The notes beneath the pieces are model-generated. The model searched no databases, had not been told where the DNA came from, and worked only from the letters and a program-made list of their open reading frames with translations. The translations under genes were made by a program, and so were the position numbers. Shown in pieces: positions 52,164 to 62,288 of a stretch of DNA of 64,000 bases. Origin of the DNA: Oxalobacteraceae bacterium UBA6018 (GTDB lineage Bacteria; Pseudomonadota; Gammaproteobacteria; Burkholderiales; Burkholderiaceae_D). The DNA lies in NCBI GenBank assembly GCA_002428015.1, contig DIZW01000129.1:1-64000 (forward strand), in the 5' to 3' direction. Positions within the stretch are counted from its first letter, which is position 1, and each line of letters starts with the position of its first letter.

Positions 52164-52482
52164 GTATATTTTTTTGAGAGAGTGACTATTATTGCAATAG
52201 TCGGGGTGCGGATATTAGCATAATTTCAAAGCATCAAAATCTGCGCATACGGAATGCGCAGGTGGGCGGCGTCCATTAACACGGCGGTGTGAATGGCGGC
52301 GAAATCAGTTGGGAGAGCTCCGCGATATAAGCCTCGCAGCTGGGCTTCCCGTCGGCCATTCTGATCGACGAAATCCTTGGTCCCGTTCATTGGCGGTCGG
52401 CCCCGAAAGATATATGGTGGTAAATGGTTTAACCCCTATAATCGCTGCTGCATTCATCAGCGCCACCACAAGGGACGAATCC
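52164..52482. other. 319-bp gap between the lipoprotein and permease genes
   Basis: AT-richer than the surroundings. It holds a small inverted repeat (GACTATT/AATAGTC, 52184-52202) in the lipoprotein leader and a perfect TATAAT (52437-52442) without a clear -35, which may serve the permease gene. No gene is evident; the permease frame is open back to 52309 but the sequence before 52483 is not protein-like. Confidence 0.5.
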
Positions 52483-53940
52483 GTGAATCAAACACTGAGC
52501 CAAAAGCTTCTGCGCACCAAACCTGCCGCCACCGATGCCGCCCACCATGCCGGCGGCCTCGTACGTACCATGGGCCTGTTTCCGTTGACGATGATCGGCG
52601 TGGGCGCCACCATCGGTACCGGCATCTTCTTTACGATGGTCGAGGCTGTTCCCAAGGCCGGTCCGTCGGTCATCCTGTCGTTCCTGATCGCCGCCATCAC
52701 CGCCGGCTTGACCGCGCTGTGCTACGCCGAGCTGGCCTTTCGCATTCCCGCTTCCGGTTCCTCGTATTCGTTCGCCTACGCGACCGTGGGCGAGTTCGCG
52801 GCCTTCGTGATGGCGGCCTGCCTGCTGCTCGAGTACGGGCTGGCGGCCAGCGCCACCGCGATCGGCTGGTCCGATTACCTGAACAATTTCCTCATGCACG
52901 CGGTCGGCTGGCAGATACCGGCGGCCTTGCGCACGCCGCTGCTGGAGTCGCACAACAGCGTGCTCAGGCTCAATCCACACAGCTTCAATCTACCGCCCGT
53001 GCTGCTGGTGATCATGTGCGGCGTGCTGCTGGTGCGCGGCACCAAGGAGTCGTCGACCACCAACGCGGTCATGGTCATGATCAAGCTGGCGATCCTGAGT
53101 TTTTTCGTGGTGATCGCTTTCTCCGGCTTCGACATCCATAACTTCCATCCCTTCTTCAACACCGACAACAGCAAGGGCCTGGGCGGCATGGCTGGCGTGA
53201 CGGCCGCCGCGGGCACGGTGTTCTTCTCGTTCATCGGCATCGACACCATCGCCACGGCGGGCGAGGAAGTGCGCGATCCCACCCGCACCGTGCCCAAGGG
53301 CATACTCTCCGCCCTGGTCATCGTGACCGTGTTTTACATGCTGGTGGCGGTGGCGGCCCTTGGCGCCCAGCCGGCCCGCATGTTCGAAGGCCAGCAGGCC
53401 GGCCTGTCGGTGATTCTCGAGAACGTCACCGGCAAGGCGTGGCCGGCGCTGGTGCTGTCGGCCGGGGCGGTCATCTCCGTGTTCAGCGTGACGCTGGTGA
53501 CGATCTATGGCCAGACCCGCATCCTGTACGCGATCAGTTGCGACGGGCTAATTCCCGGCACCTTCAAGCAGATCCACCCGCGCACCATGACGCCGGCCAG
53601 CAATACCATCATCGTGTGCGTGGTGGTGGGCCTGGTGGCAGGGCTGGTCGATTCGACCTTCCTGTGGGACATGGTCAGCATGGGTACGCTGACGGCTTTC
53701 ATCGTGGTCTCGGTCGCCGTGCCGGTGATGCGCGCCAAGCAGGGCGAGGCGCTGACCAAGGGCTTCAAGGTGCCGTTCGGCCCTTACCTTGTGCCCGGCT
53801 TGAGCGTGCTGGCCTGCCTGTACATCATGAAGGACTTGTCGCGCACCACCTACACCGTGTTCGCGGTATGGATGACGGTGGCGGTGCTGACCTATTTCAC
53901 TTACGGGATGCGCAATAGCCGTTTGAATCGCGCGCCCTGA
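52483..53940 (+). CDS. APC-family amino acid permease (cationic amino acid transporter type)
   Basis: A 485-residue inner-membrane permease with twelve or more hydrophobic helices. The first helix holds the family motif MIGVGATIGTGIFF; FFSFIGIDTIATAGEEVRDP is the conserved segment between helices 6 and 7 of CAT/YfnA-type permeases, and ILYAISCDGLIPG follows. The GTG at 52483 has AGGGA 7 nt upstream and gives (M)NQTLSQKLLRTK; upstream ATGs lie in non-coding-looking sequence. The substrate is probably a basic or branched amino acid. Confidence 0.92.
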   Translation: MNQTLSQKLLRTKPAATDAAHHAGGLVRTMGLFPLTMIGVGATIGTGIFFTMVEAVPKAGPSVILSFLIAAITAGLTALCYAELAFRIPASGSSYSFAYATVGEFAAFVMAACLLLEYGLAASATAIGWSDYLNNFLMHAVGWQIPAALRTPLLESHNSVLRLNPHSFNLPPVLLVIMCGVLLVRGTKESSTTNAVMVMIKLAILSFFVVIAFSGFDIHNFHPFFNTDNSKGLGGMAGVTAAAGTVFFSFIGIDTIATAGEEVRDPTRTVPKGILSALVIVTVFYMLVAVAALGAQPARMFEGQQAGLSVILENVTGKAWPALVLSAGAVISVFSVTLVTIYGQTRILYAISCDGLIPGTFKQIHPRTMTPASNTIIVCVVVGLVAGLVDSTFLWDMVSMGTLTAFIVVSVAVPVMRAKQGEALTKGFKVPFGPYLVPGLSVLACLYIMKDLSRTTYTVFAVWMTVAVLTYFTYGMRNSRLNRAP

Positions 53941-53970
53941 ATCGCGCACGTTGGCATGCATGGTTATTTC

Positions 53971-54180
53971 ATGAAACCTTCTTTTCGGTCGTTGATGATC
54001 CCGATGTTCGCCGGATACGTATCATCGCGTATTGTTCTCGCTGTCCTGGGATGTCAGCATTATAGAATCATCGAAAATTGGCATCTCGCCGCGGACATGG
54101 ATTGGAAACAAGTCGTTGCGGTGTTTCTGGTTGACGCGATCTGCTATTTCATCGCCTTCAGATTTCTTGTTTGGAAATGA
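53971..54180 (+). CDS. Possible small membrane protein
   Basis: A 69-residue frame with two hydrophobic stretches (FRSLMIPMFAGYVSSRIVLAV at its start region and VVAVFLVDAICYFIAFRFLV at its end) separated by a polar segment with His, Trp and Asp. No family recognised. A start five codons upstream (53956) is possible. It lies 30 nt after the permease stop and is AT-richer than neighbours. It could be a real two-helix protein or a remnant. Confidence 0.45.
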   Translation: MKPSFRSLMIPMFAGYVSSRIVLAVLGCQHYRIIENWHLAADMDWKQVVAVFLVDAICYFIAFRFLVWK

Positions 54181-54407
54181 AAGACTCTATCGTCCGATGT
54201 TGACAGTGACGTCCAGCAATCGTACCCGTGCGTTGTCGTGCACATGCCAAATTCCACTCGCGTGGTCAGGGCGGCAGGACTTTTTTAGCCCGGCTTCCGT
54301 GTTTGTTCTTCTGTTCTAAGGTCGATCTCCCACCTAAGAAAACGCGAAGTGATGAGGGAGCTACTTCCCGATCATCGACGCGTCCCTCTGGAGATTTAAA
54401 CTTGAGA
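54181..54407. other. Gap of about 230 bp with no recognised gene
   Basis: No protein-like frame, terminator or recognisable repeat. A TTGACA occurs near 54200 but no matching -10 is found. Base composition is lower in GC than the core genes, in keeping with the decayed character of this patch. Confidence 0.4.
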
Positions 54408-54506
54408 ATGCAGTTTCGACTGGCCTGCGCACTGGCCTTCCTACTTGCCGCGTGCGGGGCCCGTCGTCGCGACCCTTACTGCCATTCCAGATGCACCACC
54501 TTATAG
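54408..54506 (+). pseudogene. Truncated lipoprotein gene (signal peptide only)
   Basis: A 32-codon frame encodes MQFRLACALAFLLAACG, a textbook lipoprotein signal with lipobox LAAC, and then runs antisense into the end of the polysaccharide deacetylase gene, ending after GARRRDPYC and a short tail. The abrupt change at about 54470 suggests the body of the gene was lost by deletion. A small intact lipopeptide cannot be excluded. Confidence 0.4.
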
Positions 54507-55213
54507 CCTTTGTCCTTCAACACCTTGAGCAGCAGCGGCAGCGCGGCGGCCGTCGGCGCGTTGGCGTCGTGCATGAGGATGATGCCGCCGCCGCTGGCCT
54601 GTAAGTGCTCGGCCAGGCGTGCCGCCAGGCGGTCCGGCTGCTGCTCGTTCGGCTCCCAATCTTCGATGCCGAGGTCGACCGACATCACGGTGGTGCCGGC
54701 GGCCTTGAGCGCGGCCAGCAGCGTAGGCGTCTCTTCCAGGAACGGAAAACGGTAGGCCGGGGTGGGCGTGCCGAAGGCGGCCAGGTAGGCGTCCTCGGTC
54801 TTCTTGAGGTCGGCCAATTGATCCGCCGGGCTCATGGCCCCCTGGTGGGCGTGGGTGTAGCTGTGGATGCCGGTCGAGTGGCCGGCCTGCATCACCGCGC
54901 GCGCCAGGTCGGGATGGGCGGCGATGTTGTTGCCGACCATGAAGAAACTGGCCTTGGCACACTGATCGGCGAGGGCTTTGAGCACCAGCGGCGTGGTCTC
55001 GACGCGGGGGCCGTCGTCGAAGGTGAGCACGACTTCGCCTTTTTTGAGCGGCAAGCTTTCATGCTGGGTCTTGCCGTACGCGGCGTATTCGCGCTTGAGC
55101 GTGAGGGTGCGTTCGGTGCCGAGCGCGTCAGGGCCACATTCGCCAGCCGAGGCGAGCGCGCTCGCCCCAAGCAGGGCGCCAATGGCGGTCATGGCCAGCC
55201 AGTTCTTGTTCAT
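54476..55213 (-). CDS. Exported polysaccharide deacetylase (NodB domain)
   Basis: A 245-residue carbohydrate esterase family 4 protein with a signal peptide (residues 1-21, ending ALASAGE). NodB motifs are seen in order: LTFDDGPR (catalytic base and metal aspartates), GHSTGIHSYTH (metal histidines), YRFPFLEE, SVDLGIEDWEP and IILMHDA. It probably removes N-acetyl groups from peptidoglycan or an exopolysaccharide outside the cytoplasm. The ATG at 55213 gives the signal peptide; the frame extends upstream without protein character. Confidence 0.92.
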   Translation of the reverse strand: MNKNWLAMTAIGALLGASALASAGECGPDALGTERTLTLKREYAAYGKTQHESLPLKKGEVVLTFDDGPRVETTPLVLKALADQCAKASFFMVGNNIAAHPDLARAVMQAGHSTGIHSYTHAHQGAMSPADQLADLKKTEDAYLAAFGTPTPAYRFPFLEETPTLLAALKAAGTTVMSVDLGIEDWEPNEQQPDRLAARLAEHLQASGGGIILMHDANAPTAAALPLLLKVLKDKGYKVVHLEWQ

Positions 55214-55330
55214 CTTGTCTCCGTTTGATCTGCGGTGTGTATAGACCCGGCCCCATCGTTGCGCGGCTGGGCAAATCATTATCACGGAGAATTTTGTGAC
55301 CTGCAATCAAATTCGTGCAACCAACGAACT

Positions 55331-55365
55331 AAAGAAAAAGCCACGCGGATTGGGAGCCGCGTGGC
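55331..55365 (-). terminator. Rho-independent terminator of the S46 peptidase gene
   Basis: GCCACGCGG and CCGCGTGGC (55340-55365) form a perfect 9-bp stem with an 8-nt loop. On the minus strand it is followed by TTTTTCTTT. It lies 31 nt after the peptidase stop. Confidence 0.88.
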
Positions 55366-55396
55366 AGTTCGCAGGAGGCATCAAGGCGATCCAAGG

Positions 55397-57553
<2,157 letters not shown>

Positions 57554-57589
57554 TCGCATTCTTCGGTTTGGTTGGCGTCGGGTTGACGG

Positions 57590-57626
57590 TACTTTCGGTC
57601 CGCCCGGGTGGGGCGAACCGAAAGTA
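57590..57626 (-). repeat. Long palindrome overlapping the S46 peptidase promoter
   Basis: Arms of 16 bp (57590-57605 and 57611-57626) match at 15 positions around a 5-nt loop. An outer pair GGTTGAC (57581-57587) and GTCAACC (57647-57653) surrounds it. It covers the end of the -10 and the expected transcription start, so it may be an operator or a 5' hairpin in the mRNA. Confidence 0.8.
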
Positions 57627-57651
57627 TCCGAAGCGCGGCGCGCGCTGTCAA
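57623..57651 (-). promoter_or_regulatory. Sigma-70 promoter of the S46 peptidase gene
   Basis: Read on the minus strand, a consensus TTGACA (57646-57651) and GATACT (57623-57628) are separated by exactly 17 bp. The gene starts about 70 bp downstream. Confidence 0.7.
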
Positions 57652-57685
57652 CCGGAACGCGCAGCCTCCACGCGGCTGGCATGCG

Positions 57686-58963
57686 CTAGAGCTGGTCGCC
57701 CACCACCGAGGCCAGTTCGCTCAACACCTTGTCTTTCCAGCTGCGGTTCTCCCAGTCCTTCAAGCTCACCAGGCGCGCCTTGGCCCAGTCTTCGTTGAAG
57801 ATGCTGACCTGCTCGGCGGCGAAAGCATGATCGAGCACGTTCAGGTTGGCTTCGTCGTTGATGTTGAACGAGCGGTTGTCGAAATTGGTCGAGCCGACCG
57901 ACACCATGAGCGAGTCGATCACCAGCGCCTTGACGTGAAACATGGTGGGGCGGTATTCGGCGATTTCGATGCCGGCGCGCAGCAGCGGGCCCCAGCGCTC
58001 GCGCGAGGCGGCGCGCACGATTTCGGAGTCGATGTCGGTGCCGGGCGTGATGATGCGGATCTTGACGCCGCGCTTGGCGGCGGCCACCAGGGCGCGCACG
58101 GTGAGGTCGTCCGGCACGAAATACGAGCTCGACAGGTGGATGGTCTGCCTGGCCGCGGTGATCGAGATCAGGTACATCAGCAGCATTGACTCGCTGCCGC
58201 CGGTGGGCGAGCTGGAGAACATCTGCGCGGCCTGGGCGCCGACCGGTTTCAATGCGGGGAAATAGGTGGGGCCGTCGAGTACCACGCCGGTGGCCTTGGT
58301 CCAGTTGTCGGCGAACACGGCCTGCATCTGGCCGACCACCGGGCCCTCGACGCGGAAGTGGGTGTCGCGCCAGTGTTTGGGATCGTGGGCGTTGCCGCGC
58401 CACTGGTCGGCGATGCCGACGCCGCCGGTGAAGCCGATGCGCCCGTCCACCACCAGCACCTTGCGGTGGGTGCGGTTGTTCAGGCGGGTGAACTTCCACC
58501 ACACCGGCTTGTGATAGCGCTGCAGTTGCACGCCGGCCTGGCGCATGCGCTCGATCGCCTCGGCCGACAGTTTCATGCTGCCGATGAAGTCGAGCATGAC
58601 GTGCACCTTGACGCCGGCGCGGGCGCGTTCGATCAAGGCGTCGGAGAATTCGCGGCCTATGCTTTCGGACCAGTAGATATAGGTTTCAAACGTGATGCTG
58701 TGCTTGGCTTCGTGGATGGCTTTGAGCATCGCGGGAAAGATTTCATCGCCGTTGCGCAAGACCTGGACCTGGTTGCCTTCCAGGATAGGCGGGCCGAGCA
58801 GGACGCCCATCGAACGCCGGAATTGCGGGTCGTCGGTGCTGTAGAGGCGCTGCAGTTGGCGCTCGATTTTCTTCTCGGTCGGCATCAGGTTGAACACCAA
58901 AAACACCGCGAGCAAGGTTAGCGTGCAGCTGATCAATGCTACGAACAAAGGTTTCCGCCTCAT
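57686..58963 (-). CDS. Phospholipase D-like protein (cardiolipin synthase family)
   Basis: A 425-residue membrane-anchored protein with one N-terminal hydrophobic helix (about residues 6-24) and two HKD motifs: THRKVLVVDG with GFTGG after it, and MFHVKALVIDS followed by GSTNFDNRSF. The two-HKD layout with a YIYWSESIG segment matches cardiolipin synthase-type enzymes (ClsB/ClsC-like), which join phosphatidyl groups to make cardiolipin. Other phospholipase D activities are possible. The start is the ATG after the GlsB terminator. Confidence 0.9.
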   Translation of the reverse strand: MRRKPLFVALISCTLTLLAVFLVFNLMPTEKKIERQLQRLYSTDDPQFRRSMGVLLGPPILEGNQVQVLRNGDEIFPAMLKAIHEAKHSITFETYIYWSESIGREFSDALIERARAGVKVHVMLDFIGSMKLSAEAIERMRQAGVQLQRYHKPVWWKFTRLNNRTHRKVLVVDGRIGFTGGVGIADQWRGNAHDPKHWRDTHFRVEGPVVGQMQAVFADNWTKATGVVLDGPTYFPALKPVGAQAAQMFSSSPTGGSESMLLMYLISITAARQTIHLSSSYFVPDDLTVRALVAAAKRGVKIRIITPGTDIDSEIVRAASRERWGPLLRAGIEIAEYRPTMFHVKALVIDSLMVSVGSTNFDNRSFNINDEANLNVLDHAFAAEQVSIFNEDWAKARLVSLKDWENRSWKDKVLSELASVVGDQL

Positions 58964-58977
58964 TGCAAAATCCAGAC

Positions 58978-59004
58978 AAAAAAAACCAACGCGCGCGGCG
59001 TTGG
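58978..59004 (-). terminator. Rho-independent terminator of the GlsB/YeaQ gene
   Basis: CCAACGC (58986-58992) and GCGTTGG (58998-59004) make a 7-bp stem with a 5-nt loop; the minus-strand transcript continues with eight T. It separates this gene from the phospholipase D-like gene downstream. Confidence 0.85.
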
Positions 59005-59022
59005 TTGGTGGGGTGAAGCAGC

Positions 59023-59292
59023 TTAACGTGCCCTGCCGCGACGCAGCAGATTGACGATGGCCAGCAAAATGACCGCGCCCAAAAAGGACACCAGCAGCGA
59101 GGTGACGCTGAAGTCGTCCGCGTTGATGGTGCCCGTGCCGAACAGCGGAGAGAGCAACCAGCCGCCCAGGAAGGCACCGACAATGCCAACGACCACGTTC
59201 AGGATCATGCCTTGCTCGGCGTCCGTCTTCATGACCATGCTGGCAAGCCAGCCCAAGATACCTCCGACGACGATCCAGATGATGAATAACAT
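59023..59292 (-). CDS. GlsB/YeaQ/YmgE family stress-response membrane protein
   Basis: An 89-residue protein with three hydrophobic segments (about residues 2-20, 28-50 and 62-83) and the family's glycine-rich IIWIVVGGILGWLAS and NVVVGIVGAFLGGWL. An AGGAGG-type Shine-Dalgarno precedes the ATG. Such proteins are induced by general or acid stress; the molecular role is unknown. It is divergent from the glycine-zipper stress protein at 59592. Confidence 0.93.
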   Translation of the reverse strand: MLFIIWIVVGGILGWLASMVMKTDAEQGMILNVVVGIVGAFLGGWLLSPLFGTGTINADDFSVTSLLVSFLGAVILLAIVNLLRRGRAR

Positions 59293-59591
59293 GTTGATTC
59301 CTCCTTAAGTGTGAAAAACATACCCCAGGCCAAAGAATGCGCCGGCCGTGAAAAAAGAATAGAGGGGCGCTCCCACGTGGTCGGTGCGGCAACGAACGTA
59401 GCGGCGGAAAGGTGGACAAAAGCGCAGCACGCTAAAAGTTGCGGCTCGTAAAAGTGGCCAGTTGGAAAGTCAAGCGATGGGTGCGGCAGCGAACGGAAGC
59501 GCAACAGTGCGCGACTTATCGTTTCGTCACTGGCTGCAATTTCCAGGATCTAATGCGAGCCCCGCACATCACCAATTCGAAAGGAAATACC
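59293..59591. other. 299-bp divergent regulatory region between two stress genes
   Basis: No gene seen. Two imperfect direct repeats, GGTGCGGCAACGAACGTAGCG (59383-59403, written here as 20 plus G) and a close copy at 59480-59501, lie 97 bp apart and may mark binding sites or a duplication. An AAAGGAAAT Shine-Dalgarno precedes 59592. No confident promoter hexamers were found. Confidence 0.4.
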
Positions 59592-60914
59592 ATGAGTAAC
59601 TACGATACGACGACCGATCAAGATAAGCGGATGGTGACTGGTTTGTTCCGCGACCGCGATAGTGCCGAGCGCGCCTACAACTCGCTGGCCGACCGCGGCT
59701 ATTCGAAAGACGATGTCACCCTGATGATGTCGGACGACACCCGCAAGACCCACTTCGCCGACACCGAAACCGAACTCGGTAGCAAGGCCGCCGAAGGCGC
59801 CGGCGTGGGCGCCGGCATCGGCGGCACCATCGGCGCGGTGCTGGCCGGCATCGCGGCGGTCGGCACCACCCTGGTGCTGCCGGGCATTGGCCTGGTCGTG
59901 GCAGGTCCTCTGGCGGCGGCCTTGGCCGGCGCGGGCGCGGGCGGCATCGCCGGCGGCCTGGTCGGTGCGCTGGTGGGCGCCGGCATCCCGGAAGAGCGCG
60001 TCAAACACTACGAGGAAGGCATCAAGAACGGCGGCATCGTCATGGGCGTGAAACCGCGTTCGCTGGACGACGAAGCCCACATTACCCGCAGCTGGACCGA
60101 TAACAAGGGCGAGCACGTGATCGGCACCGGCCTGGGCGCCGCTGGCGGCGCCGCCGCGGGTGCCGGCATCGGCGCGGTGGCCGGTCCCGTCGGCATGGCC
60201 GCAGGCGCTGCCATCGGCGGCATCGCCGGTGGCCTGGCCGGCAAGGGCGCCGCGGAAGTCGTCAATCCGAAGAGCGGCGACGACTTGCCTGAGCACCACT
60301 TCGCCAAGGGCGTGGGCGCAGGTTCCGGCGCGGCCATGGGCGCGGCGGCCGGCGCCGTGGGCGGCCCGGTCGGCATGGCCGCTGGTGCGGCGATCGGCGG
60401 CCTGGCTGGCGGCATGGCTGGCAAGGGGGCGGCCGAAGTGGCCAATCCCAAGGCCGGCGACCAGCTGCATGAGCACAACCTGTCGACCGGCGTGGGCGCC
60501 GGCGGCGGCGCGGCGGTGGGCGCTTCGATGGGTGCGGTGGGCGGCCCGATCGGCATGGCGGCCGGCGCTGCCATCGGGGCGCTGGCCGGCGGCGCGGCCG
60601 GCAAGGCCGCTGGCCACGTGGTCAATCCCGAGCAGGAGTCGAACTACTGGCGCGGCGCTTACCAGAGCGCGCCTTACTACACCCCGGGCTACACCTATGA
60701 CGACTACGGTCCTGCGTACGAACTCGGCTACAACAGCCGCGGGCGTTATGCCGGCACCACCTTCGACTCGGTGGAAAACAACCTGGCCGACGACTGGGAG
60801 CGCAGCAAGGGCACTTCACGCCTGAGCTGGCAGCAGGCGAAGTCGGCCTCGCGCGCCGCGTGGGATAAGGTCGAGCGCGCCATGCCCGGCGACGTCGACG
60901 GCGACGGCCGCTAA
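59592..60914 (+). CDS. General-stress-protein domain fused to triple glycine-zipper repeats
   Basis: A 440-residue protein. The N-terminal domain (about residues 10-60: MVTGLFRDRDSAERAYNSL, then GYSKDDVTLMM) resembles the YflT/GS17M general stress domain. A glycine/alanine-rich hydrophobic zone (about 75-140) follows, then three tandem 60-residue glycine-zipper units starting at residues 178, 240 and 300, each carrying a GPVGMAAGAAIG core and two of them ending NPK-x-GD. The tail (about 355-440) has Tyr-rich and then charged helical segments (ENNLADDWERSKG, WQQAKSASRAAWDKVERAM). The ATG at 59592 has AAAGGAAA upstream. Membrane association through the zippers is likely; the precise role is unknown. 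Confidence 0.85.
   Translation: MSNYDTTTDQDKRMVTGLFRDRDSAERAYNSLADRGYSKDDVTLMMSDDTRKTHFADTETELGSKAAEGAGVGAGIGGTIGAVLAGIAAVGTTLVLPGIGLVVAGPLAAALAGAGAGGIAGGLVGALVGAGIPEERVKHYEEGIKNGGIVMGVKPRSLDDEAHITRSWTDNKGEHVIGTGLGAAGGAAAGAGIGAVAGPVGMAAGAAIGGIAGGLAGKGAAEVVNPKSGDDLPEHHFAKGVGAGSGAAMGAAAGAVGGPVGMAAGAAIGGLAGGMAGKGAAEVANPKAGDQLHEHNLSTGVGAGGGAAVGASMGAVGGPIGMAAGAAIGALAGGAAGKAAGHVVNPEQESNYWRGAYQSAPYYTPGYTYDDYGPAYELGYNSRGRYAGTTFDSVENNLADDWERSKGTSRLSWQQAKSASRAAWDKVERAMPGDVDGDGR
60123..60650 (+). repeat. Three tandem ~180-bp coding repeats (glycine-zipper units)
   Basis: Units begin at 60123, 60309 and 60489, about 180 bp (60 residues) apart. Each encodes a G-P-[VI]-G-M-A-A-G-A-A-I-G core. The first two are most alike; the third ends differently. 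Confidence 0.85.
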
Positions 60915-60940
60915 GCCCCGGCGCGCCCCGTGCGCGCAAG

Positions 60941-60976
60941 CCATGGCGAGTCGCTGATCACGGGCGCCATGGTTTT
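60941..60976 (+). terminator. Possible terminator after the glycine-zipper gene
   Basis: CCATGGCG (60941-60948) and CGCCATGG (60965-60972) can pair over 8 bp with a 16-nt loop, followed by only four T. It is weaker than the bidirectional terminator at 61016-61053 just beyond it. Confidence 0.4.
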
Positions 60977-61015
60977 GCCGCCGAGGGGCGCGCTGATGCC
61001 GCTTACCGCTACAAA

Positions 61016-61053
61016 GAAAAAGCCCCGGCTCCATGTGGACCCGAGGCTTTTTT
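61016..61053. terminator. Bidirectional terminator between the glycine-zipper and YceI genes
   Basis: AGCCCCGG and CCGAGGCT pair with one mismatch, preceded by AAAAA and followed by TTTTTT on the plus strand, so it can work in both directions. It serves the convergent genes ending at 60914 and 61083. Confidence 0.8.
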
Positions 61054-61082
61054 CATGAGCGCGGTGCGCGCGGCGGCAAGGC

Positions 61083-61652
61083 TTAGTTGCTCTTGACCGC
61101 TTCCACTTCGATGGCCAGCTTCACTTCCGGCGCGAAGCGCGGCAAGCCGTAGCTGATGCCGAAATCGCTGCGGTTGAACAGCGCGGAGGCGTCGGCGCCG
61201 CACACTTCCTTCTTCAGCATCGGATGCTCGATGCATTTGAACTTGTTGATCGTCAGCGTGACCGGCTTGGTCACGCCGTGCAGGGTCAGTTCGCCGTCCA
61301 CGCTGGCCGGCACGTCGCCGTTGAAGTGGATGGACTTGGCCTTGTAGGTCGCGGTGCCGAACTTGGCGGCGTCGAACATGTCAGGGCCCTTGGCGTGCAT
61401 ATTCAGTTTTTCGTTGCCGAAGTCCAGGGAGTTGGTGTCGATCACGATGTCCAGCGTGCCGGTCTTGGCGGCGCGGTCCAGGGTCACGCTGCCGCTGCTC
61501 TTGGTGAACTTGCCGCGCAGGACGGAAATGCCCATGTGGTCGGCCTCGAAGCTCGGGTAGGTGTGGGCCGGGTCGATGGTGTAGGTTTCCGCCGCGAAGG
61601 CGAGGGCGCTGCTGGCTGCGAGCGTGGCGACGATGAGGTGCGAAATTTTCAT
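61083..61652 (-). CDS. YceI family periplasmic protein (first copy)
   Basis: A 189-residue protein with a signal peptide (residues 1-20, ending AFA) and a YceI lipocalin-like barrel: YTIDPAHTYPSFEADHMG, the central ELTLHGVTKPVTL strand and FNRSDFGISYGLP near the end. YceI proteins bind polyisoprenoids or similar lipids in the periplasm. Two cysteines (in FKCIEHP and EVCGAD) are extra to the second copy. It is the last gene of a cytochrome b561-YceI-YceI cluster. Confidence 0.93.
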   Translation of the reverse strand: MKISHLIVATLAASSALAFAAETYTIDPAHTYPSFEADHMGISVLRGKFTKSSGSVTLDRAAKTGTLDIVIDTNSLDFGNEKLNMHAKGPDMFDAAKFGTATYKAKSIHFNGDVPASVDGELTLHGVTKPVTLTINKFKCIEHPMLKKEVCGADASALFNRSDFGISYGLPRFAPEVKLAIEVEAVKSN

Positions 61653-61702
61653 GCGTTTCCTTGGTGGTAGTGAGGTTGTTAAAAACATGTGGTGGCTGCG
61701 CT

Positions 61703-62257
61703 TTACTGGGCCGCGCTGACGCGGAACTTGATCAGGACGTCGTCGGCGACCATGCTGGTGTCCTTCCATTCGCCGTCGCCGATGTTGTAGGCGAGCCGCT
61801 TGATCGGCAGCGTGCCTTCAAACACTTGTTTACCGGCTTCGCTCTTGACCGTCAGCGGGAAATTCACGTCCGTGCTCTTGCCCTTGATGGTCAGCTTGCC
61901 GACCACGGCCAGCTTGCCCGCGCCGGCCGGCTTGATCGAGGATGACACGAAGGTCGCTTTCGGGAACTGGGCCGAATTGAACCAATCCTTCTTGGCCACT
62001 TCCTGGTTCATGTCCGGCTCGCCCAGGTCGAGGCTGGCCGTGTCGATCTCGACATTGGCCTTGGCCTGCTCCGGCTTGGCCGGGTCGTAGTCGATCTTGG
62101 CGGCGAACTTCTTGAACTTCGCCTCCACCGGCACGTTCATCTGCTTGAACGTGGCCGACACGGTGGATTTGGCAGGGTCGACCTTCAAGGGCGCCGCGCC
62201 GGCGAGCATGGCCACGCCCAGCAGGGAGGCGGCCAGTGTGCAACTGGTAATCTTCAT
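61703..62257 (-). CDS. YceI family periplasmic protein (second copy)
   Basis: A 184-residue paralogue of the preceding protein, with a signal peptide ending about AGA (residue 21) and the shorter YceI pattern: PAKSTVSATFKQMNVPVEAK, the KLTIKGKSTDVNFPL strand and a C-terminal IGDGEWKD motif. That motif is usual in the YceI group linked with cytochrome b561. It starts 31 nt after the cytochrome gene and 50 nt before the next YceI gene. Confidence 0.93.
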   Translation of the reverse strand: MKITSCTLAASLLGVAMLAGAAPLKVDPAKSTVSATFKQMNVPVEAKFKKFAAKIDYDPAKPEQAKANVEIDTASLDLGEPDMNQEVAKKDWFNSAQFPKATFVSSSIKPAGAGKLAVVGKLTIKGKSTDVNFPLTVKSEAGKQVFEGTLPIKRLAYNIGDGEWKDTSMVADDVLIKFRVSAAQ

Positions 62258-62288
62258 CGGTTTTTCCTCACATTCATACAACGGAAGT

